Assembly (NCBI GenBank): GCA_946617655.1
Contig: CAMOKL010000001.1
Span: 124,001-188,000, forward strand
Source of the DNA: Anaeroplasma sp902783745
GTDB lineage: Bacteria; Bacillota_I; Bacilli_A; Acholeplasmatales; Anaeroplasmataceae
Length of the DNA: 64,000 nt
Direction of reading: 5' to 3'
A program made the position numbers and the translations under genes. Within the stretch, counting starts at the first letter, position 1. Every line of letters starts with the position of its first letter. Positions 34,043 through 42,885 of the stretch are shown in pieces. A model generated the notes under the pieces. That model was not told where the DNA came from. It ran no database searches and was given only the letters and a program-made list of their open reading frames with translations.

Positions 34043-34113
34043 GGTAAACCTCCAAATTACATACATTTTAATTATATAATTTTATGAAATAAAATCAACT
34101 AAAAATTACTTTT

Positions 34114-35757
34114 TTATGCCAATAAATTAGTTAATCCAATAAATGCTTCTTCATCAAATGGATTATTAAGGCCTGCATTTTCAATTCCGTCTTTAAATTT
34201 ATAGTTATTTGAATCAAACTCATATATAGATTTATATATATTTTGAGCATTATTATAATCTTTAATACCCTCTTCATATATATTAACTGCAGGAATAAAT
34301 GATGTTGCATAAGAAATGTAATAGAATTGTGAATCAACTATTGCGCGATGATAATATTCTACAGGATCTGCACTTTGTAAAGCTTTTTTTATTTTTTCAT
34401 ATCCACCCATATTATTACATACATCAATCATCACATCATTCAATTGATCTTTTGTATAATTATTTGAATTTGAATAAACTTCTTGTTCGAACTGATCCAT
34501 AATTGTCGCTAATAAAATAGTTCTTAAGCAGTCTCTAATTTTATATTTCTTTATTGCATCTGTTAAATTAGCGCCTAGTTTATTTTCATTATTAACTAAA
34601 TATGCTAAAAATAACATTTCATTACATTGTGATTGAGATTCACTAATATCTAATGCAGGATTTGGTATATTATTTTTTCCTGAATAAATCATTGCATTCA
34701 TATGCCCAAATTCATGTACTTTAGTAAATATGTTTTGATATCCCATACCAAAATAACAAATTGCAGTTTTAGATTCAGCTAAATATGTTGTATATGCTCC
34801 TTCTACTGAATTTAAAGTAGTGGCATAAAATGCATTTGTATTCTTAAATTTATAATAATTATTCTTAAATGAATTATCATCAAATGTGGACATATATGAA
34901 TCAAAATATGTCATATTAGATGATTTATCACTAGATTTAAAAAAAGAATCAAATTTTTCTTTTTCAGTTACTGTTAAATCACTTGATAATGTATCTTTAG
35001 TATATTGGTTTTCATATAATGTAGGAACAATATATTGTGCTACATAATCAGCGAATTTATCAGCATCTTCTTCGTCATAATCTCTACCAAAATAGTCATA
35101 TTGATATTCTAAGACAGAATCATAGCCTGCTTCTTTAGCAAGTTCTTTATAAGAATTAATTATTTTAATGTAGATTTCTTCAACATTACTTTGATAATTA
35201 GAATCTTGCTGAGATAAATCATTAAACTCTGTTTCATATTCATCAATATCATTTTGTAATTCATAATATCTATCAGAATAATCTTTACCAATTATTTTTG
35301 AAATTTCTTCATCAGTTTTATCTCCAAACATTAATGTTCTTAAAACTGGAATATCTTTTGAAATAGTAAGATATTCTTTATATTTCAAAAAAGCAGTTTG
35401 AATTTTGTCTTGAATAGAAAAATATCTAGTAGTACCTCTTGATTTGTCTAAAGAATAACTTACATATTCCTTTGATCTACATGATGTAAGCTTATATATA
35501 TAATTGATATATTGTTGCATATATAAAGTTATTCTATATTTTTCTAAATCAGATAATTCTTCTTTATCTTTCAAATCATTTGAGCTATTAATCAAATAAT
35601 CAATATTTGATATATTTGTATTGTATTCACTTTCACTTAATGTATAACTTAATAAAGATGATTCATTTCTATATAAAAAATCACTTAAGTTACAACTACT
35701 TAATGTAAATATAGAAGCTACTATAATCCCTAATAATAAAAGTTTCTTTTTAAGCAT
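34114..35757 (-). CDS. M3-like zinc metallopeptidase lipoprotein
   Basis: About 547 aa. The signal peptide ends in lipobox LSSC with Cys 22, so it is predicted to be anchored outside the cell membrane. The zinc motif HEFGH is at about 348-352, in KVHEFGHMNAMIY. Then SESQSQCNEM about 25 residues later supplies a plausible third ligand, the M3 (oligoendopeptidase/thimet) arrangement. M3 enzymes are usually cytoplasmic and lack a lipobox, so this is an exported variant. ATG 35757 is preferred; AAGGAG lies 9 nt before it, and the ATG three codons upstream abuts that site. Confidence 0.8.
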   Translation of the reverse strand: MLKKKLLLLGIIVASIFTLSSCNLSDFLYRNESSLLSYTLSESEYNTNISNIDYLINSSNDLKDKEELSDLEKYRITLYMQQYINYIYKLTSCRSKEYVSYSLDKSRGTTRYFSIQDKIQTAFLKYKEYLTISKDIPVLRTLMFGDKTDEEISKIIGKDYSDRYYELQNDIDEYETEFNDLSQQDSNYQSNVEEIYIKIINSYKELAKEAGYDSVLEYQYDYFGRDYDEEDADKFADYVAQYIVPTLYENQYTKDTLSSDLTVTEKEKFDSFFKSSDKSSNMTYFDSYMSTFDDNSFKNNYYKFKNTNAFYATTLNSVEGAYTTYLAESKTAICYFGMGYQNIFTKVHEFGHMNAMIYSGKNNIPNPALDISESQSQCNEMLFLAYLVNNENKLGANLTDAIKKYKIRDCLRTILLATIMDQFEQEVYSNSNNYTKDQLNDVMIDVCNNMGGYEKIKKALQSADPVEYYHRAIVDSQFYYISYATSFIPAVNIYEEGIKDYNNAQNIYKSIYEFDSNNYKFKDGIENAGLNNPFDEEAFIGLTNLLA

Positions 35758-35815
35758 TATCACCATCTCCTTATATATATATATTTATTATATTTAATAT
35801 TAAATTAAAAATCAA

Positions 35816-35846
35816 ATAAAAGAAGGTATGTAAACACATACCTTCA
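35816..35846 (-). terminator. Terminator after the 442-aa lipoprotein
   Basis: Minus strand GAAGGTATGT-GTTT-ACATACCTTC, a 10-bp perfect stem followed by TTTTATTTG. Confidence 0.88.
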
Positions 35847-35876
35847 AATATAGTTTAAATTATCTTACTATAAATA

Positions 35877-37205
35877 TTATTTTCTTAATTCTGAGTCATT
35901 AAATTCGTAAGTGATACTAGCGTTTGGCTTCATTTCGAACTTAACAGCATCATCATACTTGAAATTTAAAGCAACACTTAAGTTTCCTTCTGTAAATTCA
36001 ACAGGAAGTTGAGCACCAGACATTCCCATAGCGACTTTAGCAATATCTCCAAGCTTTTCTGTAGATAATTCTAATGACTTAGGTAAAACATTTGCAACGT
36101 CGATTACACACTTAGCTGTTGCATAAACAGTCTTCTCATCAAATAAAGCAGCACTTGGTTCTACTGCACGGAAAGCATCACCAGATATCGCTTTTCTTGG
36201 AGCAAACATACTATAAGCTTGGTTTAATAACTTACCATTAGCATTTAATGTGAATTCAACATCTGTACCATTAACGCTAGAAATAGTTACACCAACTGAT
36301 TCAATTCCTGCAACAATTTGAGTGAACATTTCAGATTCATAGAAATCTTCTGAAGTTGAAATAGAAACTAATTCTTCATCATCAATTGAAGCATCTCCAG
36401 AAATACCAAATGAAGCTAATAATTCATTTAAAGATTTAGTTTGATAAGCATTTAAATAAGTAGAAATTTGTGCAGCTTTATCGCCTGAAATACTTTCAGC
36501 TAATTTTTCATCACTTCTAATATTCTTCACTAATTCAGCTGTAGTTTCTTCACCTGTTACAGTAACGCCCATCATTGAAGCTAAATTTGCAGGTAACTTA
36601 GCACTTGCTTCAACATAACCATATCCTTCATCATAGAAAAGCTTAGCATTTCCATTAGCTTCCATATTTAACATTTTTTCAACGTTAGAAGCAGCTTCAT
36701 CAATTGCTGTTTGATCAGTAATACCTAATTGTGTAGCTAATTCGCTTTTATCAACAGATGCCTTTAACTTTGCATTTGCAGATGCACTTGCTTCAAAATC
36801 AATATTATTTGCAAATTGATTAATTGCAGCTTGTTCTTGTTCTTCACTTAAACCAGTTTTTAAAGCTTCAGTATAATCAGTATATGTATTCTTACCAATT
36901 GTAACCTTTGCTTCTGCAGATGCACTTGCTGTTAATTCAACATTAGCACCCATAGCCTTTCCCTTAACTTTTGCATTTACATCAAGATTTGCACCAACAG
37001 CATAAATCTTCTTTCCATCTTGTTGAGAAATAACAACTAAAGCCTTTGCTACATCTTCAGCCTTTTCAGTCTTTGCAATAACAACTTCGTTACCATTAGC
37101 ATCCTTTAATTTTGCTTCAGTAGCTGCGTTATTACATGCAGTTAATGATAATGCTGATACTGCTAAACCAGCAATTGCGCCCATACTTAAAAATAATTTT
37201 TTCAT
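35877..37205 (-). CDS. Predicted lipoprotein, Ala-rich, paralogue of the next upstream gene
   Basis: 442 aa. Signal peptide with lipobox LTAC (Cys about 24). The mature part is soluble, rich in Ala, Glu and Asn, with repeated ASASA runs. It aligns with the gene at 37332-38558: VTIGKNTYTDY against LTIGKNKYTNF, EDFYESEMFTQI against ENFYESDYYNYL, and a shared ISSVNGTDVEF-like block. No known domain is recognised; the pattern recalls secreted LolA/DUF-type folds only loosely. ATG 37205 is chosen; AAGGAG lies 13 nt upstream. It has its own promoter. Confidence 0.8.
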   Translation of the reverse strand: MKKLFLSMGAIAGLAVSALSLTACNNAATEAKLKDANGNEVVIAKTEKAEDVAKALVVISQQDGKKIYAVGANLDVNAKVKGKAMGANVELTASASAEAKVTIGKNTYTDYTEALKTGLSEEQEQAAINQFANNIDFEASASANAKLKASVDKSELATQLGITDQTAIDEAASNVEKMLNMEANGNAKLFYDEGYGYVEASAKLPANLASMMGVTVTGEETTAELVKNIRSDEKLAESISGDKAAQISTYLNAYQTKSLNELLASFGISGDASIDDEELVSISTSEDFYESEMFTQIVAGIESVGVTISSVNGTDVEFTLNANGKLLNQAYSMFAPRKAISGDAFRAVEPSAALFDEKTVYATAKCVIDVANVLPKSLELSTEKLGDIAKVAMGMSGAQLPVEFTEGNLSVALNFKYDDAVKFEMKPNASITYEFNDSELRK

Positions 37206-37244
37206 AATATTTAACCCACTCCTTCTTAATTTTAAGTCATTATA

Positions 37245-37272
37245 ATTATAAAACAAAATAAAATAAATTCAA
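37245..37272 (-). promoter_or_regulatory. Promoter of the 442-aa lipoprotein
   Basis: Minus strand TTGAAT (complement at 37267-37272), 16-nt spacer, TATAAT (complement at 37245-37250), 39 nt before the start. Confidence 0.65.
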
Positions 37273-37331
37273 TATAATTTATGTGATTTTATGTGAAAAT
37301 ATCTCATTTTTTATGTTAAAACAATTCTTTT

Positions 37332-38558
37332 TTATATTATCCAATGTACTGACTCTTCTAAAATAGTATTTAAATCTGCTTCTTTATATTCCTTTTTACT
37401 ATCCTTAGATAATGTAAATTTTACATCATCATTATATGTAATAACATTTTTTAAGTTTATTTTAAATTTAGTAGTATTGGTATCATCATCAAGAATATCA
37501 TTCATATCAATTTCAAGATTACAATCTTCTGATTTAATTAGACCTTCGTTTGAGAATACAATATTATATTCTCCAAGCTTTTTGTCTTTCAAATCTGGAG
37601 TTGTATATATATCAGCAATACCTGTAAAATTAGGTATATCAGACATAGCTTTAGTTATTTCATAATAAAAACTAGTATTAAAATTAATTTTAAATGTTAC
37701 ATCATCATTTGATATTGATGTAATTTCAACATCATTATCAGAAACAAACTTTTTTAAATAATTATAATAATCTGATTCATAGAAATTTTCTGTAGTATAT
37801 TCAGATAATTCCAAATTTGTATATTTAGATAATAAAGTATAAAAATTAGAGTTCTGATATTCATTTAAAATACTTGTGATATATGTACAAGGTAGTCCCT
37901 CAAAAAAATTTGTACTAACATAATTATTACTAAAGTTAGGTTCATCAGGATTATTTTTAGTACCTTCTAATTCTAAATATAAATTACCTGATTCCAAAAA
38001 TCCTTTTATATCCATATTAATATTATTATTTGTTTCAGTACTAATATTTGGTATATTATTATAATCTACCCCTAGAGAAGAACAATATTGTATAAATTCA
38101 TCTCTATTAATAGTGCTTTTACTTTGTACATTTTCAGATAATTGAACTTCTAAATCAACATTGTTTTTTAATTCTTCTTTAGCTTTAGAAAAATCTTCTT
38201 CTGTTGCTATATCCTTTTCTTTAAAATTAGTGTATTTATTTTTACCAATTGTAAGTCTTACATCACCATTTATAGTTGTTTTTGTATTTTCACTTAAATA
38301 ATTTACTTTATATTCTTGTTCAGTTTCACTTTCAGTATGAATGCCAACTGAATAAATATTTTTTTGACTTTCAAATGCTTTATTTGCATATGCTGCAAAT
38401 GCTTTTGAAACCAATTCTTCATCGTTTGATTTTTTTACTGTTATTTCTTCTCCACCAGCACCTTTTATTACAACAGAATTTTCTTTACATGATGTCAATG
38501 ATAAAGATGTAGCGCAAATCCCCAAAATTGCAGCTAAACTTAAAATAATTTTTTTCAT
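37332..38558 (-). CDS. Predicted lipoprotein paralogue
   Basis: 408 aa. Signal peptide with lipobox LTSC (Cys about 24). The mature domain is paralogous to the 442-aa protein downstream (see the shared IGKNxYTxF and NFYESxxY blocks) but more diverged and rich in Asn, Asp and Ser. ATG 38558 follows GGGAGG. The function is unknown. The tandem arrangement points to gene duplication followed by divergence. No terminator is obvious between the two. Confidence 0.8.
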   Translation of the reverse strand: MKKIILSLAAILGICATSLSLTSCKENSVVIKGAGGEEITVKKSNDEELVSKAFAAYANKAFESQKNIYSVGIHTESETEQEYKVNYLSENTKTTINGDVRLTIGKNKYTNFKEKDIATEEDFSKAKEELKNNVDLEVQLSENVQSKSTINRDEFIQYCSSLGVDYNNIPNISTETNNNINMDIKGFLESGNLYLELEGTKNNPDEPNFSNNYVSTNFFEGLPCTYITSILNEYQNSNFYTLLSKYTNLELSEYTTENFYESDYYNYLKKFVSDNDVEITSISNDDVTFKINFNTSFYYEITKAMSDIPNFTGIADIYTTPDLKDKKLGEYNIVFSNEGLIKSEDCNLEIDMNDILDDDTNTTKFKINLKNVITYNDDVKFTLSKDSKKEYKEADLNTILEESVHWII

Positions 38559-38631
38559 ACTATGCCTCCCTATTAAAATGTAAAAAAAATTTATTTATTT
38601 TATTATAATGTATATTTCCATAAACATCAAT

Positions 38632-38690
38632 AAAAAAAGAAAGCATTTTCAATAAGTTGCTTTAAAACAACTTACATCTAATGCTTTCTT
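38632..38690 (-). terminator. Two-tier hairpin terminator after sepF
   Basis: Minus strand outer stem GAAAGCATT / AATGCTTTC encloses an inner stem AAGTTG / CAACTT, and is followed by TTTTTTTATT. It ends the jetABC-sepF run. Confidence 0.85.
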
Positions 38691-38696
38691 ATATTT

Positions 38697-39026
38697 TTAT
38701 GCTTTTTTAAGATCTTTTACAAATTCTCTTAATGAGCCATCTAATAAATCTTCTTTCTTTGCAAATAGATAAATATCTGCATCAATTCTTAAAGCTTTTC
38801 CATTTAATGCAACCGTTGCACCTTGGAAAAATGCAAGCATTTTATTGCATTCAATTTCATTAAGCTTTGAGAAATTGATAATTAAAGGATTACCATTCAT
38901 TAATTCTTTTACAAGATTTAATGCTAAATGATCATCATCTTCAAGCTCATTAAATACTATTTTATCTGCACTTCTTTTAGGTGCTTCAAAACTAGTTTCT
39001 TCTTCCTTTTTACGTCCAAAAAGCAT
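38697..39026 (-). CDS. sepF: Cell division protein SepF
   Basis: 109 aa. SepF tethers and bundles FtsZ at the membrane. The SepF core is clear: ALNLVKELMNGNPLIINFSKLNEIECNKMLAFFQGATVALNGKALRID, then the Phe in YLFAKKED. The N-terminal membrane-anchoring helix is very short (MLFGRKKEE), so the protein is smaller than the usual 140-150 aa. ATG 39026 is chosen, 1 nt after the jetC stop, with AAAGGGTG upstream; GTG 39035 would be inside that site. Its position at the end of a jetABC operon, away from the usual ylmE-ylmG-divIVA cluster, is unusual. Confidence 0.88.
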   Translation of the reverse strand: MLFGRKKEEETSFEAPKRSADKIVFNELEDDDHLALNLVKELMNGNPLIINFSKLNEIECNKMLAFFQGATVALNGKALRIDADIYLFAKKEDLLDGSLREFVKDLKKA

Positions 39027-39027
39027 T

Positions 39028-42000
39028 TTATTCACCCTTTCTGATTACTGGTAAAACCTGAGCCTTAGTTCCCTTTCTTACCATTACTAATGTAGTATCA
39101 GCAAATTCTTCTAGAATGTTCATTCTCTGTGGAGGACATGCAAGGATGATTTGTAATGGCATAGAGCACATGAAATTCATCATAGCACGCATACGGTTAC
39201 CATCCATCTTATCGAATACTTCATCGAACATTACAATACCAATAGGATCTCCACCAGCAAATCCTGTCTTAGTATATACACGTACGAATGATGCAACTAT
39301 TGCAACATAGAATGGAACCTGTGTTTCACCACCGGATTTTTCTTTAAATACTTTAGAGTAAGTCATTGATTCACCATCTAAGTTTGTAATACGAATATCA
39401 TAATCCATATATGTACGGTAATCAGTGAACTTATTAAATGCACCATTAGAATTTAGGTCATCTTGAGAAATAGATTCAAATAATTCTGAAATTTGTTCAT
39501 TATACTTATTTTGGAATTCATAAGTAAATAAGCCTTGGTTTAAATCAACCATATCAGAAGTTACCATATCATAGAATTCAGCATATTCTTGTGAACGTGG
39601 GAATATGAATTCATATGTATCATTACCGAATCTGATACCTCTTAAAGTATCATTAATCTTTTGAATTTCTTGTTCTGCAGTTAAGATATTATTTCTTAAT
39701 TTAGCAATGAAATCTTCCTTAAATACTACTTCAGCAGACTCTCTAGCTTCTCTAACCTTCTTTTCATAAGTGATTAATTCACTCTTTTCAAGCTTAGATA
39801 ATTCAGCTAAATATTTGTCCATTTCATTTAAACCAACTGTGTAGTTAGAATTATATTTTGAAATGAAATCAAATTGCTTTTGATGAAGTGCATCATCTAG
39901 AGTCTTGAAGTTCTTTTCTTGAGATTCAAATCTTTCTTGATACTTGCTTAAAGCTTGCTTAAAGCTTTGACCCTTAATGATTTCTTGATATTCTTGCTTA
40001 GCATTTTCTGCAATTACTGCATTATCACCAGCTAATGCCTTTAATTCATCTTCTAATTCCTTTAGCTTAACTGAATTAGCATTAATTGCTTCATTTAATG
40101 TAGTAATCTTATTATCAATAGAACCCATATCTCTTGATACATTTAACTTCTTTTCGTCATTAGACTTAATTGTTAACTGAATCTTTTGATAATCATCTTC
40201 TAATTCAGAAGGTGTAGCATTCTTTGTTCTCTTAGCTTCATTCTTTAAGTCAGAAATAGCTGCCTTTTCCTTTTCTAACATTAATGCCTTATCTAAATCA
40301 GTTATTAATGTACGGATATCAATTTCAGCTAATAAATCAACTTCTTGTGTTAATGCTTCAATCTTACCATTAACTTCAGTGTATTCCTTCTTAGCTTCTA
40401 CTGCCTTTTGCATCCAAACTTCCTTAGATTTAGCAGCGGCATTCTTACCCATGAATGGCTTTTCAATATTTGGATTTAATGAAGTAACAGTAAATCCACG
40501 ATAAATTAAGTTATCATTTGTGATAGCTGTTGGATATTTTTCTAGATCCTCTGGCTTATCAACCATTATTACAGAACCACATGTATAATTAATAAATGCA
40601 CGTGCATCTGCATTCTCAGAATCAATAATTGATGCTAAAGAATTTTCTTGGAATGATTGGAATTTAGCAATTTGCTTTGTATTTACTAAACCTATACCAT
40701 ATAAACGATACTTATTCTTAATTCTTGCATAAATTTGTAATGCTTGGTCGAAATATCTAGGTTCAACGATTAACATAAATCTTCTATTACCTAAATAGTT
40801 TTCAATTGTATCTGCCCAATTTGGATCAGTTATTTCGCATAATTCAGCAAAAATATGAACTTCTACATCATAATTATAAATTCTCTTTAATCCTTCTTTA
40901 ATTTCAAGTCTTAATTGAGATAATTGAGGATTATAATTTAATCTATTTTGTTTTGCATTATTAACTGCAGTTGTAATTTGGTTAATAGTTGCAACAATTT
41001 CATGCATCTTTGCTTCTAAAGAACCTAATTCCTTATTCTTAGCTGCAGAAATTGCTTGAATTTGATTATCGAAATCTGTTAATCTAACCTTCATTTCATT
41101 TACTGATTGTTGGTTAATAACAGTTAAATTCATTCCTTGAACTTGAGAATAAATCTTTTCATTAGATAATCTTCTTAAATCATTTAAGATATCTTTGAAA
41201 TTAGATACTCTCTTTAAGAATTGTTCTTTATTTGCTTCAAGAGATTCGATGTTAGATTGAGTCTTTGTAATTTCTCTTGCAACATATTCTTGTGCTTTAA
41301 ATTGATCATTATTTTGTAATAAATTATAAACTTCTCTTGCTCTATCCTGTAAAGCTAAATTTTCTTTATCAAGATCTCTTAATTGCTGTTCAAAGTCTAA
41401 TCTATTTTGCTTTTCTCTTTCAATTTGTTGCTTAGCAGCTTTAATATTGTTTCTTACTTCTTCAACATCAAATAATCTCATTAAGTATTCAAGATAGCTC
41501 TTTTGTTCTTGAATCTTTAAGATTTCTTGATATACTAAATCGATTTCTCTTAAATCTGCAATCTTAGCTTGAATTTGCTTTAGTGTAGTTTCTAATTCCT
41601 TATAAGCACGAATAGAATCCTTAATTGCAGTAACATCGATTTCTTTTTCTTCTAAGATATTTTGATAAATGAATTCCTTAACATCAGCAATTGGTTTAAA
41701 TGCTAAAGCCTTTGGAATTAATTTATAGAAGTCTTCAGAAATAGAACCGAATGCATTTCTAAATCCTCTCTTTGCTTCCTTCTTAGTTAGATAATATTCA
41801 AATAAAGGATTATGCTTTCTAAATTCTACTGTACCATAAATAGTCTTTTCATCAGAGATAAACATCTTGTCATCCATTGCTTCAAGACTCTTATAGAATA
41901 CTGTTTTTACAGGAGATAAATCACCGAATGCATCAATTACTGCACCAACTGTGAAATCTTGTCCTGTCTTATCATCATGGAATTGTAAAGCAATATGACC

Positions 42001-42264
42001 AGAAACGTCACCATTTCTTAAATATTCTTTATCATCCATACCAAGTTTACACTTAACATAACCTCTTAGGTCACGCTTACCTTTTTCGTTAGCAGCAAGG
42101 TTGAATACTGTATCACCAGCTGTTAATACATAAGTAATGGCATCCATGATAGTTGACTTACCAGATCCGTTAGGACCAGAAAGTAATGTATTTCCATTTA
42201 CTGAAATTGTTTCATTTGAAAGGTAATGCCAGTTAATTAATCTTATTTTAACAAGTCTTTTCAT
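39028..42264 (-). CDS. jetC: JetC/MksB-like SMC-family ATPase
   Basis: 1078 aa. ABC-type head with Walker A GPNGSGKST (30-38) near the N-terminus; long coiled coils at about 250-440 and 610-870 separated by a globular hinge-like region; and a C-terminal head with signature SGGE (977-980) and Walker B IVMFDE (1010-1015). This architecture, and the jetA and jetB genes just upstream, match the Wadjet/Mks SMC motor subunit, which extrudes DNA loops. The ATPase residues look intact. The start overlaps the jetB stop (TAATG). A jetD/MksG topoisomerase-VI-like nuclease gene is not seen next to it. Confidence 0.9.
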   Translation of the reverse strand: MKRLVKIRLINWHYLSNETISVNGNTLLSGPNGSGKSTIMDAITYVLTAGDTVFNLAANEKGKRDLRGYVKCKLGMDDKEYLRNGDVSGHIALQFHDDKTGQDFTVGAVIDAFGDLSPVKTVFYKSLEAMDDKMFISDEKTIYGTVEFRKHNPLFEYYLTKKEAKRGFRNAFGSISEDFYKLIPKALAFKPIADVKEFIYQNILEEKEIDVTAIKDSIRAYKELETTLKQIQAKIADLREIDLVYQEILKIQEQKSYLEYLMRLFDVEEVRNNIKAAKQQIEREKQNRLDFEQQLRDLDKENLALQDRAREVYNLLQNNDQFKAQEYVAREITKTQSNIESLEANKEQFLKRVSNFKDILNDLRRLSNEKIYSQVQGMNLTVINQQSVNEMKVRLTDFDNQIQAISAAKNKELGSLEAKMHEIVATINQITTAVNNAKQNRLNYNPQLSQLRLEIKEGLKRIYNYDVEVHIFAELCEITDPNWADTIENYLGNRRFMLIVEPRYFDQALQIYARIKNKYRLYGIGLVNTKQIAKFQSFQENSLASIIDSENADARAFINYTCGSVIMVDKPEDLEKYPTAITNDNLIYRGFTVTSLNPNIEKPFMGKNAAAKSKEVWMQKAVEAKKEYTEVNGKIEALTQEVDLLAEIDIRTLITDLDKALMLEKEKAAISDLKNEAKRTKNATPSELEDDYQKIQLTIKSNDEKKLNVSRDMGSIDNKITTLNEAINANSVKLKELEDELKALAGDNAVIAENAKQEYQEIIKGQSFKQALSKYQERFESQEKNFKTLDDALHQKQFDFISKYNSNYTVGLNEMDKYLAELSKLEKSELITYEKKVREARESAEVVFKEDFIAKLRNNILTAEQEIQKINDTLRGIRFGNDTYEFIFPRSQEYAEFYDMVTSDMVDLNQGLFTYEFQNKYNEQISELFESISQDDLNSNGAFNKFTDYRTYMDYDIRITNLDGESMTYSKVFKEKSGGETQVPFYVAIVASFVRVYTKTGFAGGDPIGIVMFDEVFDKMDGNRMRAMMNFMCSMPLQIILACPPQRMNILEEFADTTLVMVRKGTKAQVLPVIRKGE

Positions 42265-42869
42265 TATGCATTAGCCTCCCCACTGTTTTTATTAAAATCA
42301 TCTTGTGTAATCTTATTAATTGTATTTACAACAACTGAAATATCTTCTGTCTTAATAGCCATTAAGATAGTAGGTAAGATTACAAGCTTTGTTGCAGATG
42401 ATTGAATATCACCTGTAACTTCAATTAAATTATATTTTCTAAATAAACGAATTGCGCTAATTAAATCAGTCTTATTTAACTTTCTTTTAATTTCTAGATA
42501 ATCATATTTTTCATGAATATCAGAAATTGCACAAACGATATTTTCATTTAATGATGTATCTTTCATCTTCTCATTATATAAAAGTCTTAAAATTAATAAA
42601 ACGATTGTTTCATCTCTTCTTAGCTTTAATGAGAATGCATTTGTAGCACCTGATAACATTACTGAGCCTGTTGGCATATCTAATGTTATTTCAAGTCCTA
42701 GAATCTTAAAAAATTCATCAAATAAATCTTTATAACTCATTAGGAAGTAATATGCTTCCTTATTATCTCTCTTATCTCTTGATAGGAAAGTAGATTGTAA
42801 AAGCTTATTAGCAGTGTCTTGGAACTGTTGCTGCTGTGTTACTGTCATTTTTTCTAGTGCGTCTAACAT
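42264..42869 (-). CDS. jetB: JetB/MksE-like kite subunit (DUF4194)
   Basis: 201 aa winged-helix kleisin-interacting protein. The DUF4194 pattern is visible: an N-terminal TANKLLQSTFLSRD helix, YYFLMSYKDLFDEFFKILG, LRRDETIVLLILRLLYNEK and a C-terminal winged-helix (DLISAIRLFRKYNLIEVTG). In Wadjet and MukBEF/MksBEF complexes this subunit bridges kleisin and SMC. AGGAGAAATTAGA precedes ATG 42869. One-base overlap with jetC. Confidence 0.88.
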   Translation of the reverse strand: MLDALEKMTVTQQQQFQDTANKLLQSTFLSRDKRDNKEAYYFLMSYKDLFDEFFKILGLEITLDMPTGSVMLSGATNAFSLKLRRDETIVLLILRLLYNEKMKDTSLNENIVCAISDIHEKYDYLEIKRKLNKTDLISAIRLFRKYNLIEVTGDIQSSATKLVILPTILMAIKTEDISVVVNTINKITQDDFNKNSGEANA

Positions 42870-42885
42870 TCTAATTTCTCCTAAT

